Shown: one piece after another, positions 32,277-40,980 of the stretch | Layout of the letters: each line of letters begins with the position of its first letter | Position numbering within the stretch: the stretch's first letter is position 1 | Assembly: GCF_013385825.1 (NCBI RefSeq) | Contig: NZ_JACAPG010000003.1 | Coordinates: forward strand, 201,668-265,667 | From: Pseudomonas reactans | GTDB lineage: Bacteria; Pseudomonadota; Gammaproteobacteria; Pseudomonadales; Pseudomonadaceae | DNA length: 64,000 nucleotides | Reading direction: 5' to 3' | Position numbers and translations under genes: made by a program | Notes under the pieces: model-generated | Told to the model about the DNA's origin: nothing | What the model saw: only the letters and a program-made list of their open reading frames with translations | Databases searched by the model: none

Positions 32277-33353
32277 TTACTTCATCTCTACGATGACCTG
32301 CTCATTCCACAACTGAGGCAGCTTCTTGGACGTGGCTTCCCAGGCATCCGCATCCTTGATCGGCTGCGGGTTGGCCTTGGTGTACTGCTCGCCCGGGATC
32401 AGGTTCTTGGCGATGTCGGCCGGCAGTTTCAGGTCGGTTTCAGCGCGGATCGGACGCGCATTGCCTTTCGCCAGGTTGAGCTGGCCAGCGTCGCTGAAGA
32501 TGTATTCGCGGGTCAGCTTGGCGGCGTTCGGGTGCTTGGCGTATTTGTTGATGATGGTGGTGTAGCCGGATTTTACCGAGCCGTCCGATGGGATCAGCAC
32601 CACGTAGTCATCCGGGTTGGCCATCTTGGCCTTGTAGCTCAGGCCGTTGAAGTCCCAGACCACGCCCACTTCGACTTCACCTTTTTCCATGGTGGCGATG
32701 GTCGGGTTGGACAGCGAGAGGCGGCCTTGCTGGGCGATCTTGGTGAAAAACTGCAGGCCGGGGGCGATGTTCTTTTCGTCGCCTTTATTGGCGATGGCCG
32801 CTGCCAGTACACCGTTGGCCGCTTGCGCCGCGGTGCTCACGTCACCGATGGAGACTTTGTACTTGCCGTTTTGCAGGTCAGCCCAGCTGGTCGGCACTTC
32901 AGAGCCATGCAGCAGTTTCTTGTTGACGATAAACGCGATGGTGCCGGTGTAGGCCAAGGCCCAGTGACCGTCTTTGTCTTTAGCCCAATCCGGAACCTGG
33001 GCCCAGGTGGACGGTTTGTACGGTTGGGTGACTTCCTGCTTCACCGCGATCGGACCGAACGCTGCGCCCACGTCGCCGATGTCGGCGCTGGCGTTGTCTT
33101 TCTCAGCCTTGAACTTGGCGATTTCCTGGGCCGAGCTCATGTCGGTGTCGATGTGCTTGAGGCCGTAGGTCTTGGCCAGGTCTTCCCAGGTGCCTTTCCA
33201 GTTGGCCCAGTCATCGGGCATGCCGACGCTGTTGACAGCGCCTTCTGCCTTTGCGGCAGCTTCCAGGGTTTTTAGATCGGTATCAGCGGCCATGGCGGCG
33301 GTGCACATGGCAATGGTCGAGCCTAACAGTGATGCCAGGAAAAGCTGTTTCAT
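32277..33353 (-). CDS. ABC importer periplasmic substrate-binding protein
   Basis: 358 aa with a signal peptide (MKQLFLASLLGSTIAMCTAAMAA, cleavage near residue 23). The mature part is a type-II binding protein of the spermidine/iron/2-aminoethylphosphonate group (WANWKGTWEDLAKTYGLKHIDTD; AKHPNAAKLTREYIFSDAGQ). First gene of the operon reading leftward, next to the divergent GntR regulator. AAAGGAGC precedes the ATG. Ligand unknown. Confidence 0.92.
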   Translation of the reverse strand: MKQLFLASLLGSTIAMCTAAMAADTDLKTLEAAAKAEGAVNSVGMPDDWANWKGTWEDLAKTYGLKHIDTDMSSAQEIAKFKAEKDNASADIGDVGAAFGPIAVKQEVTQPYKPSTWAQVPDWAKDKDGHWALAYTGTIAFIVNKKLLHGSEVPTSWADLQNGKYKVSIGDVSTAAQAANGVLAAAIANKGDEKNIAPGLQFFTKIAQQGRLSLSNPTIATMEKGEVEVGVVWDFNGLSYKAKMANPDDYVVLIPSDGSVKSGYTTIINKYAKHPNAAKLTREYIFSDAGQLNLAKGNARPIRAETDLKLPADIAKNLIPGEQYTKANPQPIKDADAWEATSKKLPQLWNEQVIVEMK

Positions 33354-33410
33354 CCGAAGCTCCTTTGGGCGTGTTCAACGCTGCGTTTTTTATGAACGAT
33401 TGCAGTGGTG

Positions 33411-33424
33411 TTGGTCTAGGTCAG
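33411..33424. promoter_or_regulatory. Candidate GntR/UTRA operator near the binding-protein promoter
   Basis: TTGGTCTAGGTCAG, similar to the TGGTCTAGACCA palindromes bound by PhnF-like GntR regulators. It lies about 60 bp upstream of the binding-protein start. Confidence 0.45.
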
Positions 33425-33678
33425 CAATACCTGAGCCAATCTAGGCTCGATGGATGACAGTTTCATGTCGATGTCGTTTTTAAATCGCGGATGTCGCTTG
33501 TCGCAGAGTTAGCGTAGACCATGCCCAAGTGCCCGCATTGATTGGACTTGGCCGATGTATTGCAGGGTGTGCTAAGGGCGATGGATACGGACTGTCATCT
33601 GTCGGTCATCTGTAATGACTAGGCTGGCAAGCTTGAGTGCTGGCCGGTTTACGCAGCGGTTTGTGCACCGGATCGGTG
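33425..33678. other. Remainder of divergent promoter region
   Basis: About 250 bp between the two candidate operators, in the 350-bp gap separating the binding-protein and GntR genes. No further gene, repeat or RNA recognised. Confidence 0.4.
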
Positions 33679-33692
33679 CTGGTCTAGTCCAG
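33679..33692. promoter_or_regulatory. Candidate GntR/UTRA operator before the regulator gene
   Basis: CTGGTCTAGTCCAG, an inverted repeat CTGG-N6-CCAG containing the same TGGTCTAG core as 33411-33424. It lies 14 bp before the GntR start and would give autorepression. Confidence 0.5.
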
Positions 33693-33705
33693 ATAGGTAA
33701 CGTTG

Positions 33706-34419
33706 ATGCGTGATGAGGCAATCAAGGCGGTGACATCCATTGGCCTGGCGCTGCAAGAGCAGATCGACCACGGCTTGTTGCCGCCTGCCAGCAAACTGCC
33801 CGCCGAGCGCAAGCTCAGCGAGTTGTTTGGTACCACCCGGATTACCGTGCGGGAAGCCTTGTTACAACTGGAAGCCCAAGGCCAGATCTATCGCGAGGAG
33901 CGGCGCGGCTGGTTTGTCTCGCCGCCACGGCTGGCCTACAACCTGATGCAGCGCAGCCACTTTCACGCCATGGTCAGCGACCAGGGGCGCGTGGCGTCCA
34001 CCGAAGTGATTTCGGCGCGCTTGCAGCCGGCGTCGGCGGCGGTGTGTGCGTGGTTGCAGTTGCCGGCGCTGTCCAGTGTGATCCAGATCTGCCGGGGCCG
34101 GCGGATCGATGGGCGCTTGGTGCTGTATGTGGAGCACTACCTGAACCCGCAGTATTTTCCCGGGATCCTGGCGTGTGATTTGAATCAGTCGATGACTGAG
34201 CTGTATGCGCGCAAATACGATCTGCACTACGGGCGCGTGCGCTTTGAAATCGTGCCGACGTCACTGCCGGTGGAAGCCGCCGCCGCGTTGCGCGTGTCGG
34301 TGGGCAGCCCGGGCTTGCGGATCGCCCGGGTCAATTATGACCAGCACCAGCGGTTGATCGATTGCGACCTGGAGTTCTGGCGGCATGATGCCATTCATGT
34401 CGGTGTGGATGTGGTGTGA
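33706..34419 (+). CDS. GntR-family regulator with UTRA domain (PhnF-like)
   Basis: 237 aa. The winged-helix GntR domain (about 10-75: LLPPASKLPAERKLSELFGTTRITVREALLQLEAQG) is followed by a UTRA ligand-binding domain (about 95-235). It starts at ATG 33706 behind AGGTAA; a TTG three bases upstream is possible. Divergent from the ABC operon and expected to control it, with ligand probably the imported compound. Confidence 0.9.
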   Translation: MRDEAIKAVTSIGLALQEQIDHGLLPPASKLPAERKLSELFGTTRITVREALLQLEAQGQIYREERRGWFVSPPRLAYNLMQRSHFHAMVSDQGRVASTEVISARLQPASAAVCAWLQLPALSSVIQICRGRRIDGRLVLYVEHYLNPQYFPGILACDLNQSMTELYARKYDLHYGRVRFEIVPTSLPVEAAAALRVSVGSPGLRIARVNYDQHQRLIDCDLEFWRHDAIHVGVDVV

Positions 34420-34441
34420 AAGGGATCATTGAGGCAATTTC

Positions 34442-34577
34442 CTGTGGCGAGCAGGCTTGCCCTGCGTTGGGCTGCGAAGCGGCCCCCAAAACCCAACGCC
34501 GCGGTTTACCTGACACGCTGCGGTGAACTTTATGGGGCTGCTTCGCAGCCCAGCGCGGGGCAAGCCCGCTCGCCACA
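34442..34577. repeat. Long palindromic repeat, CTGTGGCGAG family
   Basis: CTGTGGCGAGCAGGCTTGCCCTGCG and an inverted partner (GCGCGGGGCAAGCCCGCTCGCCACA) around internal GGGCTGCGAAGCGGCC and GGGGCTGCTTCGCAGCCC hairpins. Same family as 16951-17044. It lies between convergent transcription units. Confidence 0.85.
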
Positions 34578-34594
34578 AAGATTGAGCCAGTCAG

Positions 34595-35510
34595 TTAGGG
34601 CCGTGTGAGCACCTTTATCAGTTGGTCAGTGTTGGTTTCCAACTCTGTCACCGGCTCGGCACCGTCCACATTCAACACCAACAGCGTTGAATCACCGGCA
34701 GTGATAGCCGCCTTCACCGCGTCACTCGGCTGCCGATGATGCAGCACCACCGCCACCTCATTGTCCTTCAACTCGGCACTCAGTTTCTGCAACGCCTCAG
34801 GCGTCCAATCCGCGTCGGGCCGTGCATCGGTGCTGAGCACTTCCAGGTTCAAACTGCTGACCAAGTACGCGAAGTGATCACTCAGGCTGACCACACTCAA
34901 GTTGTCCGCCTTGGCCAGCCGCGCTTCGCTGTTGGCGGTGAGCTTGAGCAGGCGCTGTTTGAGGGCGGCGAGGTTGGCGTCGATCTTCGGTTTGGCGGTG
35001 GGGGCGAGGCGGCTCAGGTCGGCGGCCAGCACATCGGCCATGCGTCCCATGTTGTTGCTCGACTGCCACGGCTGGCTGTTCAGGCCATCGGTGACACCCG
35101 GCTGCACCGCGATGCCCGGCAAACCGCCGTCCACAGGGCGTGCAGCGTCGACTTCGACGATGCGGATGTTGCTGCGCCGCGCCACCGGGTACAGCGGGTC
35201 ATCGGCCCACAGCGAGCGCAGGCCGATGGCGGCGTCGGCGTCGAGTGCCAATTTGCTCAGAGCTGGCGCGCCTCGGCCGGTGAAGTAGGACACTTGCCGC
35301 GAACCCGGCAGGTTGGCCGGGGCAGCGCGTTCGAGCTGCACGTCGGTGCCTTTGAGGAGCACTTCAGCCAGGCCGTAGGTGATCGGCAACGAGGCCAGCA
35401 CTTTGACCGGTTTTGCCGCGTGAGCAGCGGGTTTGGTCGCTTCAGCCGCCATCAATGGCGTGGTGAACAAACAAGTGATGGCCAGGGCCAGGGGAGAAAG
35501 AATGGTGCGC
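34595..35510 (-). CDS. Second metal-type ABC substrate-binding protein (ZnuA-like, atypical)
   Basis: About 305 aa (start ATG with first base at 35512; given here without the shared TAATG overlap bases). A signal peptide ends near MAA (residue 23). The fold resembles cluster A-I metal-binding proteins (VKVLASLPITYGLAEVLLKG; DHFAYLVSSLNLEVLST; ALQKLSAELKDNEVAVVLHHRQPSD). The NPH motif that supplies the first metal His in normal ZnuA is replaced by NLPGSRQVSYF, so its ligand may be a chelate or different metal. Last gene of the eight-gene metal operon. Confidence 0.82.
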
Positions 35511-35511
35511 A

Positions 35512-36411
35512 TTATCCAAGATTCCCTTTAAGGCTGGGCACTGTGCCGCGCGCGATGGCGGCCAGGGCGAAGGCGATACCGGCGACCAGAATGATGGCGG
35601 CGCCGGACGGCACAGGCAGGTCGAAGATGATCGGCAGCAGGATCCCGCACAGGGTGCTGATGGTGGCAATCGCGACCGAGATCCAGAAGAAGCCCTTGAG
35701 CGACTGGCTCAACAGGCGTGCCGCAGCGGCGGGAATCACCAGCAGCGCCCCCACCAGGATCGCGCCGATGACCTTGACCGCCGCGACGGTGATCAGCGTC
35801 ACCAGGATCACGAACAGGTAGTCCAGGGTCTTCACCGCTACACCGCGTACCGCCGCCAATTGCGGGTTGAAGCTGGCCAACATGATGCGGTTGTACAGCG
35901 GCAGCGCCAGGGCCATCACCAGCGAGCCGACCACCGCCAGCACCAGCAGGTCGTTGCCGTTGACCGTCAACACCGAGCCGAACAGTACGTTCTCGAGGAT
36001 ATGCACGTTGATCTTGCCGGCCAGGATCAGCAATAGGCTCGCACCCAGCGCCAGGGACACCGACAGGAACACGCCGATCAAGGTGTCCGGCGCCAGGCCG
36101 GTGCGGTTGCGCAGGTAGTTGAGCAGGATGCCGAACAGCAGGCAGTAGCCGAACAACGCGCCATACGGGCCGGTGTAGGGTTCACCGAGCAGAATGCCCA
36201 CCGCCACGCCGGTCAGCGCAGCGTGGCCGACCGCTTCGGAGAAAAACGCGAAGCGCTTGACCACCACCAGCGTGCCCAAACCGCCGAGTACCGGGCCGAT
36301 CAGCAGGCCGGCGAGCAGGGCGTTGACCACAAAACCGTAGGCCAGCGCTTCCGGCAGATAACCGGACGAGGCCCAGCCCTGGACCATCAAGCGAAAAGCT
36401 TCATAACTCAT
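35512..36411 (-). CDS. Metal ABC transporter permease (ZnuB family)
   Basis: 299 aa, about eight to nine transmembrane helices. FFSEAVGHAALTGVAVGILLGEP (about 56) and DTLIGVFLSVSLALG (about 109) are typical of ZnuB/MntB permeases. Start overlaps the ATPase stop by four bases; stop overlaps the next start (TAATG). Confidence 0.92.
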   Translation of the reverse strand: MSYEAFRLMVQGWASSGYLPEALAYGFVVNALLAGLLIGPVLGGLGTLVVVKRFAFFSEAVGHAALTGVAVGILLGEPYTGPYGALFGYCLLFGILLNYLRNRTGLAPDTLIGVFLSVSLALGASLLLILAGKINVHILENVLFGSVLTVNGNDLLVLAVVGSLVMALALPLYNRIMLASFNPQLAAVRGVAVKTLDYLFVILVTLITVAAVKVIGAILVGALLVIPAAAARLLSQSLKGFFWISVAIATISTLCGILLPIIFDLPVPSGAAIILVAGIAFALAAIARGTVPSLKGNLG

Positions 36412-37154
36412 TGCGCCGGGCTCCGAGGGTGGGTTGAGAACAGGGTCAGCAGGCGATCCGGGGTCAACGCCTCTTTAGGCGTGGCGTCGAACAGCACGCG
36501 GCGGTTGAGGCCGGTGACGCGGTCGGCCAGGCGGCCCACAGCTTCCAGGTCATGTTCGATCCATAGCACGGTGATTCCCGCCAGGCGCCAGTCATTCAGC
36601 AGGCGCTCAAACACCTGGATACCGGCTTCATCCAGCGCCGACATCGGTTCATCCAGCACCAGCAACTGCGGCGCCGGGATCAGTCCCTGAGCCAGCAACA
36701 CGCGCTGGCGCTCACCGCCGGACAGCGCGCCCATGCGCCGCTTGCGTTTGTCTTGCATGCCGACGCGCTCCAGCGCATCGCCAATCGCGCCGGCGTAATG
36801 CTTGGACAGGCCGAGAAACGCCGGACGACGCTGGCACATGGCGGCCATGAAATCATCCACGGTCATCGGCAAGCCCCGATCAAATTCCAGGGCCTGCGGC
36901 ACATAACCGATGGTGCCGGGCGCGGCTGGCCAGTGCAGGCTCAAGCGTCCCTGGTGAGGTGTCTGGCCCAGCAGTGTCTTGATCAGCGAGCTTTTGCCGC
37001 CGCCGTTGGGGCCGACCAGCGCATGAATGCTGCCCGGCAGTACCTGGAAGCTCACATCATCAAGGATCACGGTGCGACCGAGCGTCAGCGCAATCTGGTC
37101 GAACTCAAGCGTCGGGCCGACGCTGACCGCATTCAGCTGTTCCGCCGCCGTCAT
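36408..37154 (-). CDS. Metal ABC transporter ATP-binding protein (ZnuC family)
   Basis: 248 aa. Walker A VGPNGGGKSSL (about 47), signature LSGGERQRVLLAQ (about 143) and Walker B LLVLDEPMSALDEAG (about 163) are intact. Partner of the ZnuB-type permease. ATGA overlap with the upstream binding-protein stop. Confidence 0.93.
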   Translation of the reverse strand: MTAAEQLNAVSVGPTLEFDQIALTLGRTVILDDVSFQVLPGSIHALVGPNGGGKSSLIKTLLGQTPHQGRLSLHWPAAPGTIGYVPQALEFDRGLPMTVDDFMAAMCQRRPAFLGLSKHYAGAIGDALERVGMQDKRKRRMGALSGGERQRVLLAQGLIPAPQLLVLDEPMSALDEAGIQVFERLLNDWRLAGITVLWIEHDLEAVGRLADRVTGLNRRVLFDATPKEALTPDRLLTLFSTHPRSPAQ

Positions 37155-38071
37155 GCGCCCGACTCCTGAATGGCTCGCACCACCGTGTTGAGGTTGCCGG
37201 TCATCTCGACTTCGTACTTCTCGGCGCTGTATTCGCCGTAGGAAATATGCGACAGCGGGTACAGCTTGACCCCGGACTCACGCTGGATGGTGTCGACGTA
37301 GGTGGACGGGAAATCCATCTCCGAGAAGATCACCTTCACGTCCAGGGCGCGCAGTTCATCGATGGTTTTCTTCAACTGGCTCGGGCTTGGCTCGATGCCG
37401 TGGGCCGGTTCGACCACCGCAGTGACTTCCAGGCCGAACTCGCGCAGCAGGTAGTCATAGGCCGCGTGCACGGTGGCCACGCGCAGGTCCGGGTTGGGCG
37501 CGCTGGTCAACTTAGCGAGGGCATCAGCGCGCATCTGGCGCAGGCGCTTGCCGTAGGCACGGGCGTTCTGGGTGTAGGTCTTGGCGTTGTCTGGGTCGAG
37601 CTTGCCCAGTTCGCGGGCGATGTTGTTGACCTGGGCAATCGACGCACTGATCGACAGGAACGTATGCGGGTTGACCACCTTGCCCGCACCGCGCGCGGCG
37701 TTACCGGTGGCGGCCAGCAGCGGCACGTTGGCGTTGGCCTCGATCACCGGGATGTCCGGGCGTTCGCTGGTGGCGATCATGCGGTCGGCGAAATCATCGT
37801 GGCCGACGCCGTTGAGCACGATCACGTCCAGGGTGCCGATGCGCTTGATGTCTTCGGCGCGCGGTTCGTAGGCATGCGGGTTGAAACCGGCCGGAATCAG
37901 CGGCACCACTTCGGCCTTGTCGCCGACGATATTCGCCACATAGCTGTAATAAGGGTGCAGGGTGATACCGATACGCAGGCGTTTGGCAGCCTCGGCGTTA
38001 GCCAATGGAGCGAGCATCAGGCTGAACAGGCCAACCAGCAACAGGCGCAACAGGGGAGATGAAATAGACAT
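37151..38071 (-). CDS. Metal ABC transporter substrate-binding protein (ZnuA/MntA type)
   Basis: 306 aa with signal peptide (ends ANA, about residue 27). The metal-ligand set of cluster A-I proteins is visible: H in GFNPHAYEP, H in VVNPHTFLS, H in TVHAAYDYLL, and an acidic residue in FSEMDFPSTY. There is no long His-rich loop. Zinc or manganese is likely. The ATG at 38071 is chosen since the longer frame (to 38122) overlaps the upstream gene and lacks a signal-like start. Confidence 0.9.
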   Translation of the reverse strand: MSISSPLLRLLLVGLFSLMLAPLANAEAAKRLRIGITLHPYYSYVANIVGDKAEVVPLIPAGFNPHAYEPRAEDIKRIGTLDVIVLNGVGHDDFADRMIATSERPDIPVIEANANVPLLAATGNAARGAGKVVNPHTFLSISASIAQVNNIARELGKLDPDNAKTYTQNARAYGKRLRQMRADALAKLTSAPNPDLRVATVHAAYDYLLREFGLEVTAVVEPAHGIEPSPSQLKKTIDELRALDVKVIFSEMDFPSTYVDTIQRESGVKLYPLSHISYGEYSAEKYEVEMTGNLNTVVRAIQESGA

Positions 38072-38090
38072 GGGCAATCGGTCTTCTCGT

Positions 38091-38651
38091 TCAGTGACGG
38101 TGCTGGCGGGTGACGCCGGCATCGAATTGCGCGACCACTTGCTGCCAGCCGGCCGCGATCAGCGCCTGGTCAGTGAGGTCGGAAGGGGCGGCGAGGTTGG
38201 CCTGGCGATTGAGCCAGATATCCGGTTCGGCACCGTGCACACGCATCAGCAGTGAGCCGGCTGTGGCCGGTGCCTGGCTCAAGCCCAGGTAGGCCGAAGG
38301 CTCCAGCAATTGCCAGCGGTGATCGCCACGGCTGACCGAACTGGCGTCCTGGGCAAAGGGTGCGAAGCCTTCTTCGGCCAGTTGCGCCGGGCTGGGCAGC
38401 GCGCTTTGTTCCTGCTGCAACAGCTGGATTTCATCCAGGGTCACCCGCAGGTCAGCGTAGATGCCTTGCTCGGCGGCGCTCAGGTCGCGGCGCGCGTCCA
38501 ATTGATGGCTGGGTACGGCCGCCACTTCCTGGGATTCACCGTGCAGCGCGATCACCGAGCCTGCCACCGCGAGGATGATCAGGCACAACAGCAGTACGTA
38601 GAGGGTTTCATGACCGGCGCCGGCGGGGCGTACAACCTGTGTGGTGGTCAT
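38091..38651 (-). CDS. DUF6162-like single-span protein with His-rich tail
   Basis: 186 aa. One transmembrane segment near the N-terminus (about 16-36, ETLYVLLLCLIILAVAGSVIAL) is followed by a probably periplasmic helical domain and a C-terminal RQHRH. In my memory this family accompanies metal ABC operons in Pseudomonas; its role is unknown. ATGA overlap with the upstream gene. Confidence 0.75.
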   Translation of the reverse strand: MTTTQVVRPAGAGHETLYVLLLCLIILAVAGSVIALHGESQEVAAVPSHQLDARRDLSAAEQGIYADLRVTLDEIQLLQQEQSALPSPAQLAEEGFAPFAQDASSVSRGDHRWQLLEPSAYLGLSQAPATAGSLLMRVHGAEPDIWLNRQANLAAPSDLTDQALIAAGWQQVVAQFDAGVTRQHRH

Positions 38652-38977
38652 TGCGGCTGGATATCCGCTTGGTCGATTTCCACCACGTGGCCGGGGCCTG
38701 CATCAAACAGCACGTAGAACTCGGCGGACGGTTTCTTGAAGGTCAGGGTCGAGTCCTCACCCAGCTTGCCAGGCACCAGGATGGTTTCGTCATAGCCGAT
38801 CACATCGAGGGTCACGCCGGGTGCGCCGCTGCCGTCGGAGAAGCCGCCTTTGCACTGGATCTGCTCGCCGGGGATTTCCTTGCACTCGCACATCGGGTTG
38901 TGAGCCAGGGCGACGGTACTGAAACCGGCGCACATCAGCAGGACGCCACAGGCGCGGGTCATGCGCATCAAAGTCAT
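38648..38977 (-). CDS. Small exported protein with Cys/His-containing mature N-terminus
   Basis: 109 aa. Signal peptide (about 1-25, ends ALA) then HNPMCECKEIPGEQIQCKGG: three Cys and one His in the first 17 mature residues, suited to metal or heme binding or disulfides. The rest (about 50-109) looks like a beta-rich domain (VTLDVIGYDETILVPGKL). Family not recognised. Coupled by ATGA overlaps on both sides within the metal operon. Confidence 0.75.
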   Translation of the reverse strand: MTLMRMTRACGVLLMCAGFSTVALAHNPMCECKEIPGEQIQCKGGFSDGSGAPGVTLDVIGYDETILVPGKLGEDSTLTFKKPSAEFYVLFDAGPGHVVEIDQADIQPQ

Positions 38978-39510
38978 GGTTTAACTCCTTGCTTGTTCAG
39001 CCAGGCAATAGTGGCAGGCGAGGCCTGGCTCAACGGAATGGAACCCTGGTGCATCGTGCCGTCCCAGCCTTCCATGGTGACCCACAGTTCGGCGTCGGCG
39101 GGCGTGCGTTCCGGGATCGGCAGGCCGGCGCCCATGCGGTACGGCGTGCCAAAGAAGATCACCCCGGCGGCGCGCAGGCTGCGCGGCTTGCCGATACGCA
39201 GGTAGGTGGCCTTGACCTGTTCGGCACAGGTGTCGCACAGGGCGGCATTGAAGAACTTCATCGGCCCGGCTGGGTCTGGGCGTGGGCCTTCATTGCGGAA
39301 CTCCGCGAGGGTCAGGCTCCAGGGCCCGACCTGCACCTCACCGGCCACTCGCTCGCCGATGCCGGTGTCGCCACGAAACAGCGCCGCGTCAGCGAAGTAC
39401 TTGGGCATAAAGCCCAGGGGGATCAGCAACAGCAGCACATTGATGTGGAAGCGCCATTTCAGCCAGAAGGCCCGCAGCGCCGAAGGTTTAGCAGCAGCGA
39501 CCTTGCTCAT
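38974..39510 (-). CDS. Single-span membrane protein with CxxC motif
   Basis: 178 aa. One N-terminal transmembrane segment (about 19-40, WRFHINVLLLLIPLGFMPKYF) and a periplasmic domain with CDTC (about 92-95), which could bind a metal or act as a redox pair. Function unknown. Overlaps the PepSY gene and the next gene by four bases each. Confidence 0.75.
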   Translation of the reverse strand: MSKVAAAKPSALRAFWLKWRFHINVLLLLIPLGFMPKYFADAALFRGDTGIGERVAGEVQVGPWSLTLAEFRNEGPRPDPAGPMKFFNAALCDTCAEQVKATYLRIGKPRSLRAAGVIFFGTPYRMGAGLPIPERTPADAELWVTMEGWDGTMHQGSIPLSQASPATIAWLNKQGVKP

Positions 39511-40709
39511 GGGGTGACCTCCGAGGTTTCAGCCTGCCTGGCGGGGGCGGCCGCCTGCTTGTGTTGGGTCTTGGCTTCACGCTTGAGGGCATTGAGGGTG
39601 GCCAGGGCGGTGCGCTTGGTCCAGATCAGCAGGCCGCTCAACACCATCATGCTCATGATCAGGCCAAAGAATGCCCAGATCAGCTTGATCCAGATCCCAC
39701 CAAAGTCGCCGGTGTGCAGCGGGCGCATGGATTCGGTGACGAACTCCAGCTTCGAACGGTCGGACAGCAAGTGCGCCGCCGCGACTTCGCCGTCATAGGG
39801 GTTGATCTGCGCGGTCTGGAACATCAACGGATACCAGCCGCGCCCGCCGATCTGCAGGTGGCTGTAGGCATTGAGCGGCAGGCTGATGAAGCTCGCCTCC
39901 AGGCCAGGAATGCGCTGGGTGGCGATCTTGATCGCCTCGTCCACGGGAATCATGGGGGCCGGCACGCCGGGTGCCGACATCGGCACTTTTTCCCGTGCAA
40001 TCACCGGGATGACCGGCTCGGTGGAAATCGAGATCTGGTTATCCCCCAGGATCGCCCGGATCAGGAACCAGATGCCGGTGACGGAGATCACCGCGATGAA
40101 CCAGATCGACCAGATACCGCTCAAGCGGTGGAAGTCACCCCAGAAGATCCGCGCACCATGGCGAATACGCAGGGTAGGGCGCAGGAAGCCCTTCCAGAAC
40201 TTCTTGTAGACCACCAGCCCGGTGACCAGCGACGCCAGCAGCGGAATACCCAGTGCCGAGACCAGGTACCAGCCCCAGCTGTAGCCATTGGTGAACGGCA
40301 CCAGCCACCAGCCGTGCAGGGCGCGGGTAAAGGCCTGGAAGTTGAATGACGGGCTGATGCCCTGGATCGCGCCGGTGTAGGGGTTGACGTAGACCTCCAC
40401 GGAGCGCCCGTCGGGGTAGCTGAGGTCGACGCTGAGGGCGAAATGGGACTCGTCGGGGCGGCTGATCGACTGGACGAACACCTGGGGTTCTTCGCGCTTG
40501 ATCGCGGCGATCACCTGGTCATAGCTCAGCGGTTCGGCGTCGTCCGTCGGCTTGCTCGCACGGATATCCGGGTTGGCCAGCCAGACGATCTCCTGGCTGA
40601 CCACCGCCAGGGTGCCAGTGACGCAGACGATCAGTACAAAGAACCAGATGGGCAAGGCCAACCAGCTATGCACGAGAAACCAGAGTTTGGAACGTGACTT
40701 CTTCGACAT
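39507..40709 (-). CDS. PepSY-associated TM (PiuB-like) protein
   Basis: 400 aa with four transmembrane segments (about 14-36, 145-167, 195-220, 355-378) and PepSY-like periplasmic regions (about 60-100 and 250-300). Members are found with TonB receptors and may reduce or release iron-type chelates in the periplasm. It is first in the eight-gene metal operon and so probably sets its regulation. Confidence 0.85.
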   Translation of the reverse strand: MSKKSRSKLWFLVHSWLALPIWFFVLIVCVTGTLAVVSQEIVWLANPDIRASKPTDDAEPLSYDQVIAAIKREEPQVFVQSISRPDESHFALSVDLSYPDGRSVEVYVNPYTGAIQGISPSFNFQAFTRALHGWWLVPFTNGYSWGWYLVSALGIPLLASLVTGLVVYKKFWKGFLRPTLRIRHGARIFWGDFHRLSGIWSIWFIAVISVTGIWFLIRAILGDNQISISTEPVIPVIAREKVPMSAPGVPAPMIPVDEAIKIATQRIPGLEASFISLPLNAYSHLQIGGRGWYPLMFQTAQINPYDGEVAAAHLLSDRSKLEFVTESMRPLHTGDFGGIWIKLIWAFFGLIMSMMVLSGLLIWTKRTALATLNALKREAKTQHKQAAAPARQAETSEVTP

Positions 40710-40980
40710 GTGAATGAGGGTCTTGATCGGAGGGGGGCAGTGAAGGCCCGGAAAAGGCCAGTCGTAGCTTTTGCTGACGCGACAGGCTGTATCTAAGTTA
40801 AGACGGATGAGAATGAGAAATCCCTAACCCGGATATGAAAGAAAATGTTTCAGGTTCACATTCAGCCCGCTTAAACGCCTCGATCGAACACGAAACATGT
40901 TCCAAGCCTTCACCCAAGCGGCATTGATGGGACCCGGGCGCTGCGTAGGATGGGCGCATACCGTTGAGTGAGCCTAAGAA
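40710..40980. promoter_or_regulatory. Divergent promoter region, metal operon and leuC paralogue
   Basis: 271 bp. GGATGAGAATGAGAAATCC (40805-40823) contains a TGAGAAT Fur-like half-site with a poor second half; no GTTAT-N-ATAAC Zur palindrome is seen. Nothing else recognised. Confidence 0.35.

Noticed and set aside
40805..40823. Fur or Zur box for the metal operon
   Set aside because: Only one TGAGAAT half-site is convincing and no Zur palindrome is present, so no specific regulator is claimed.
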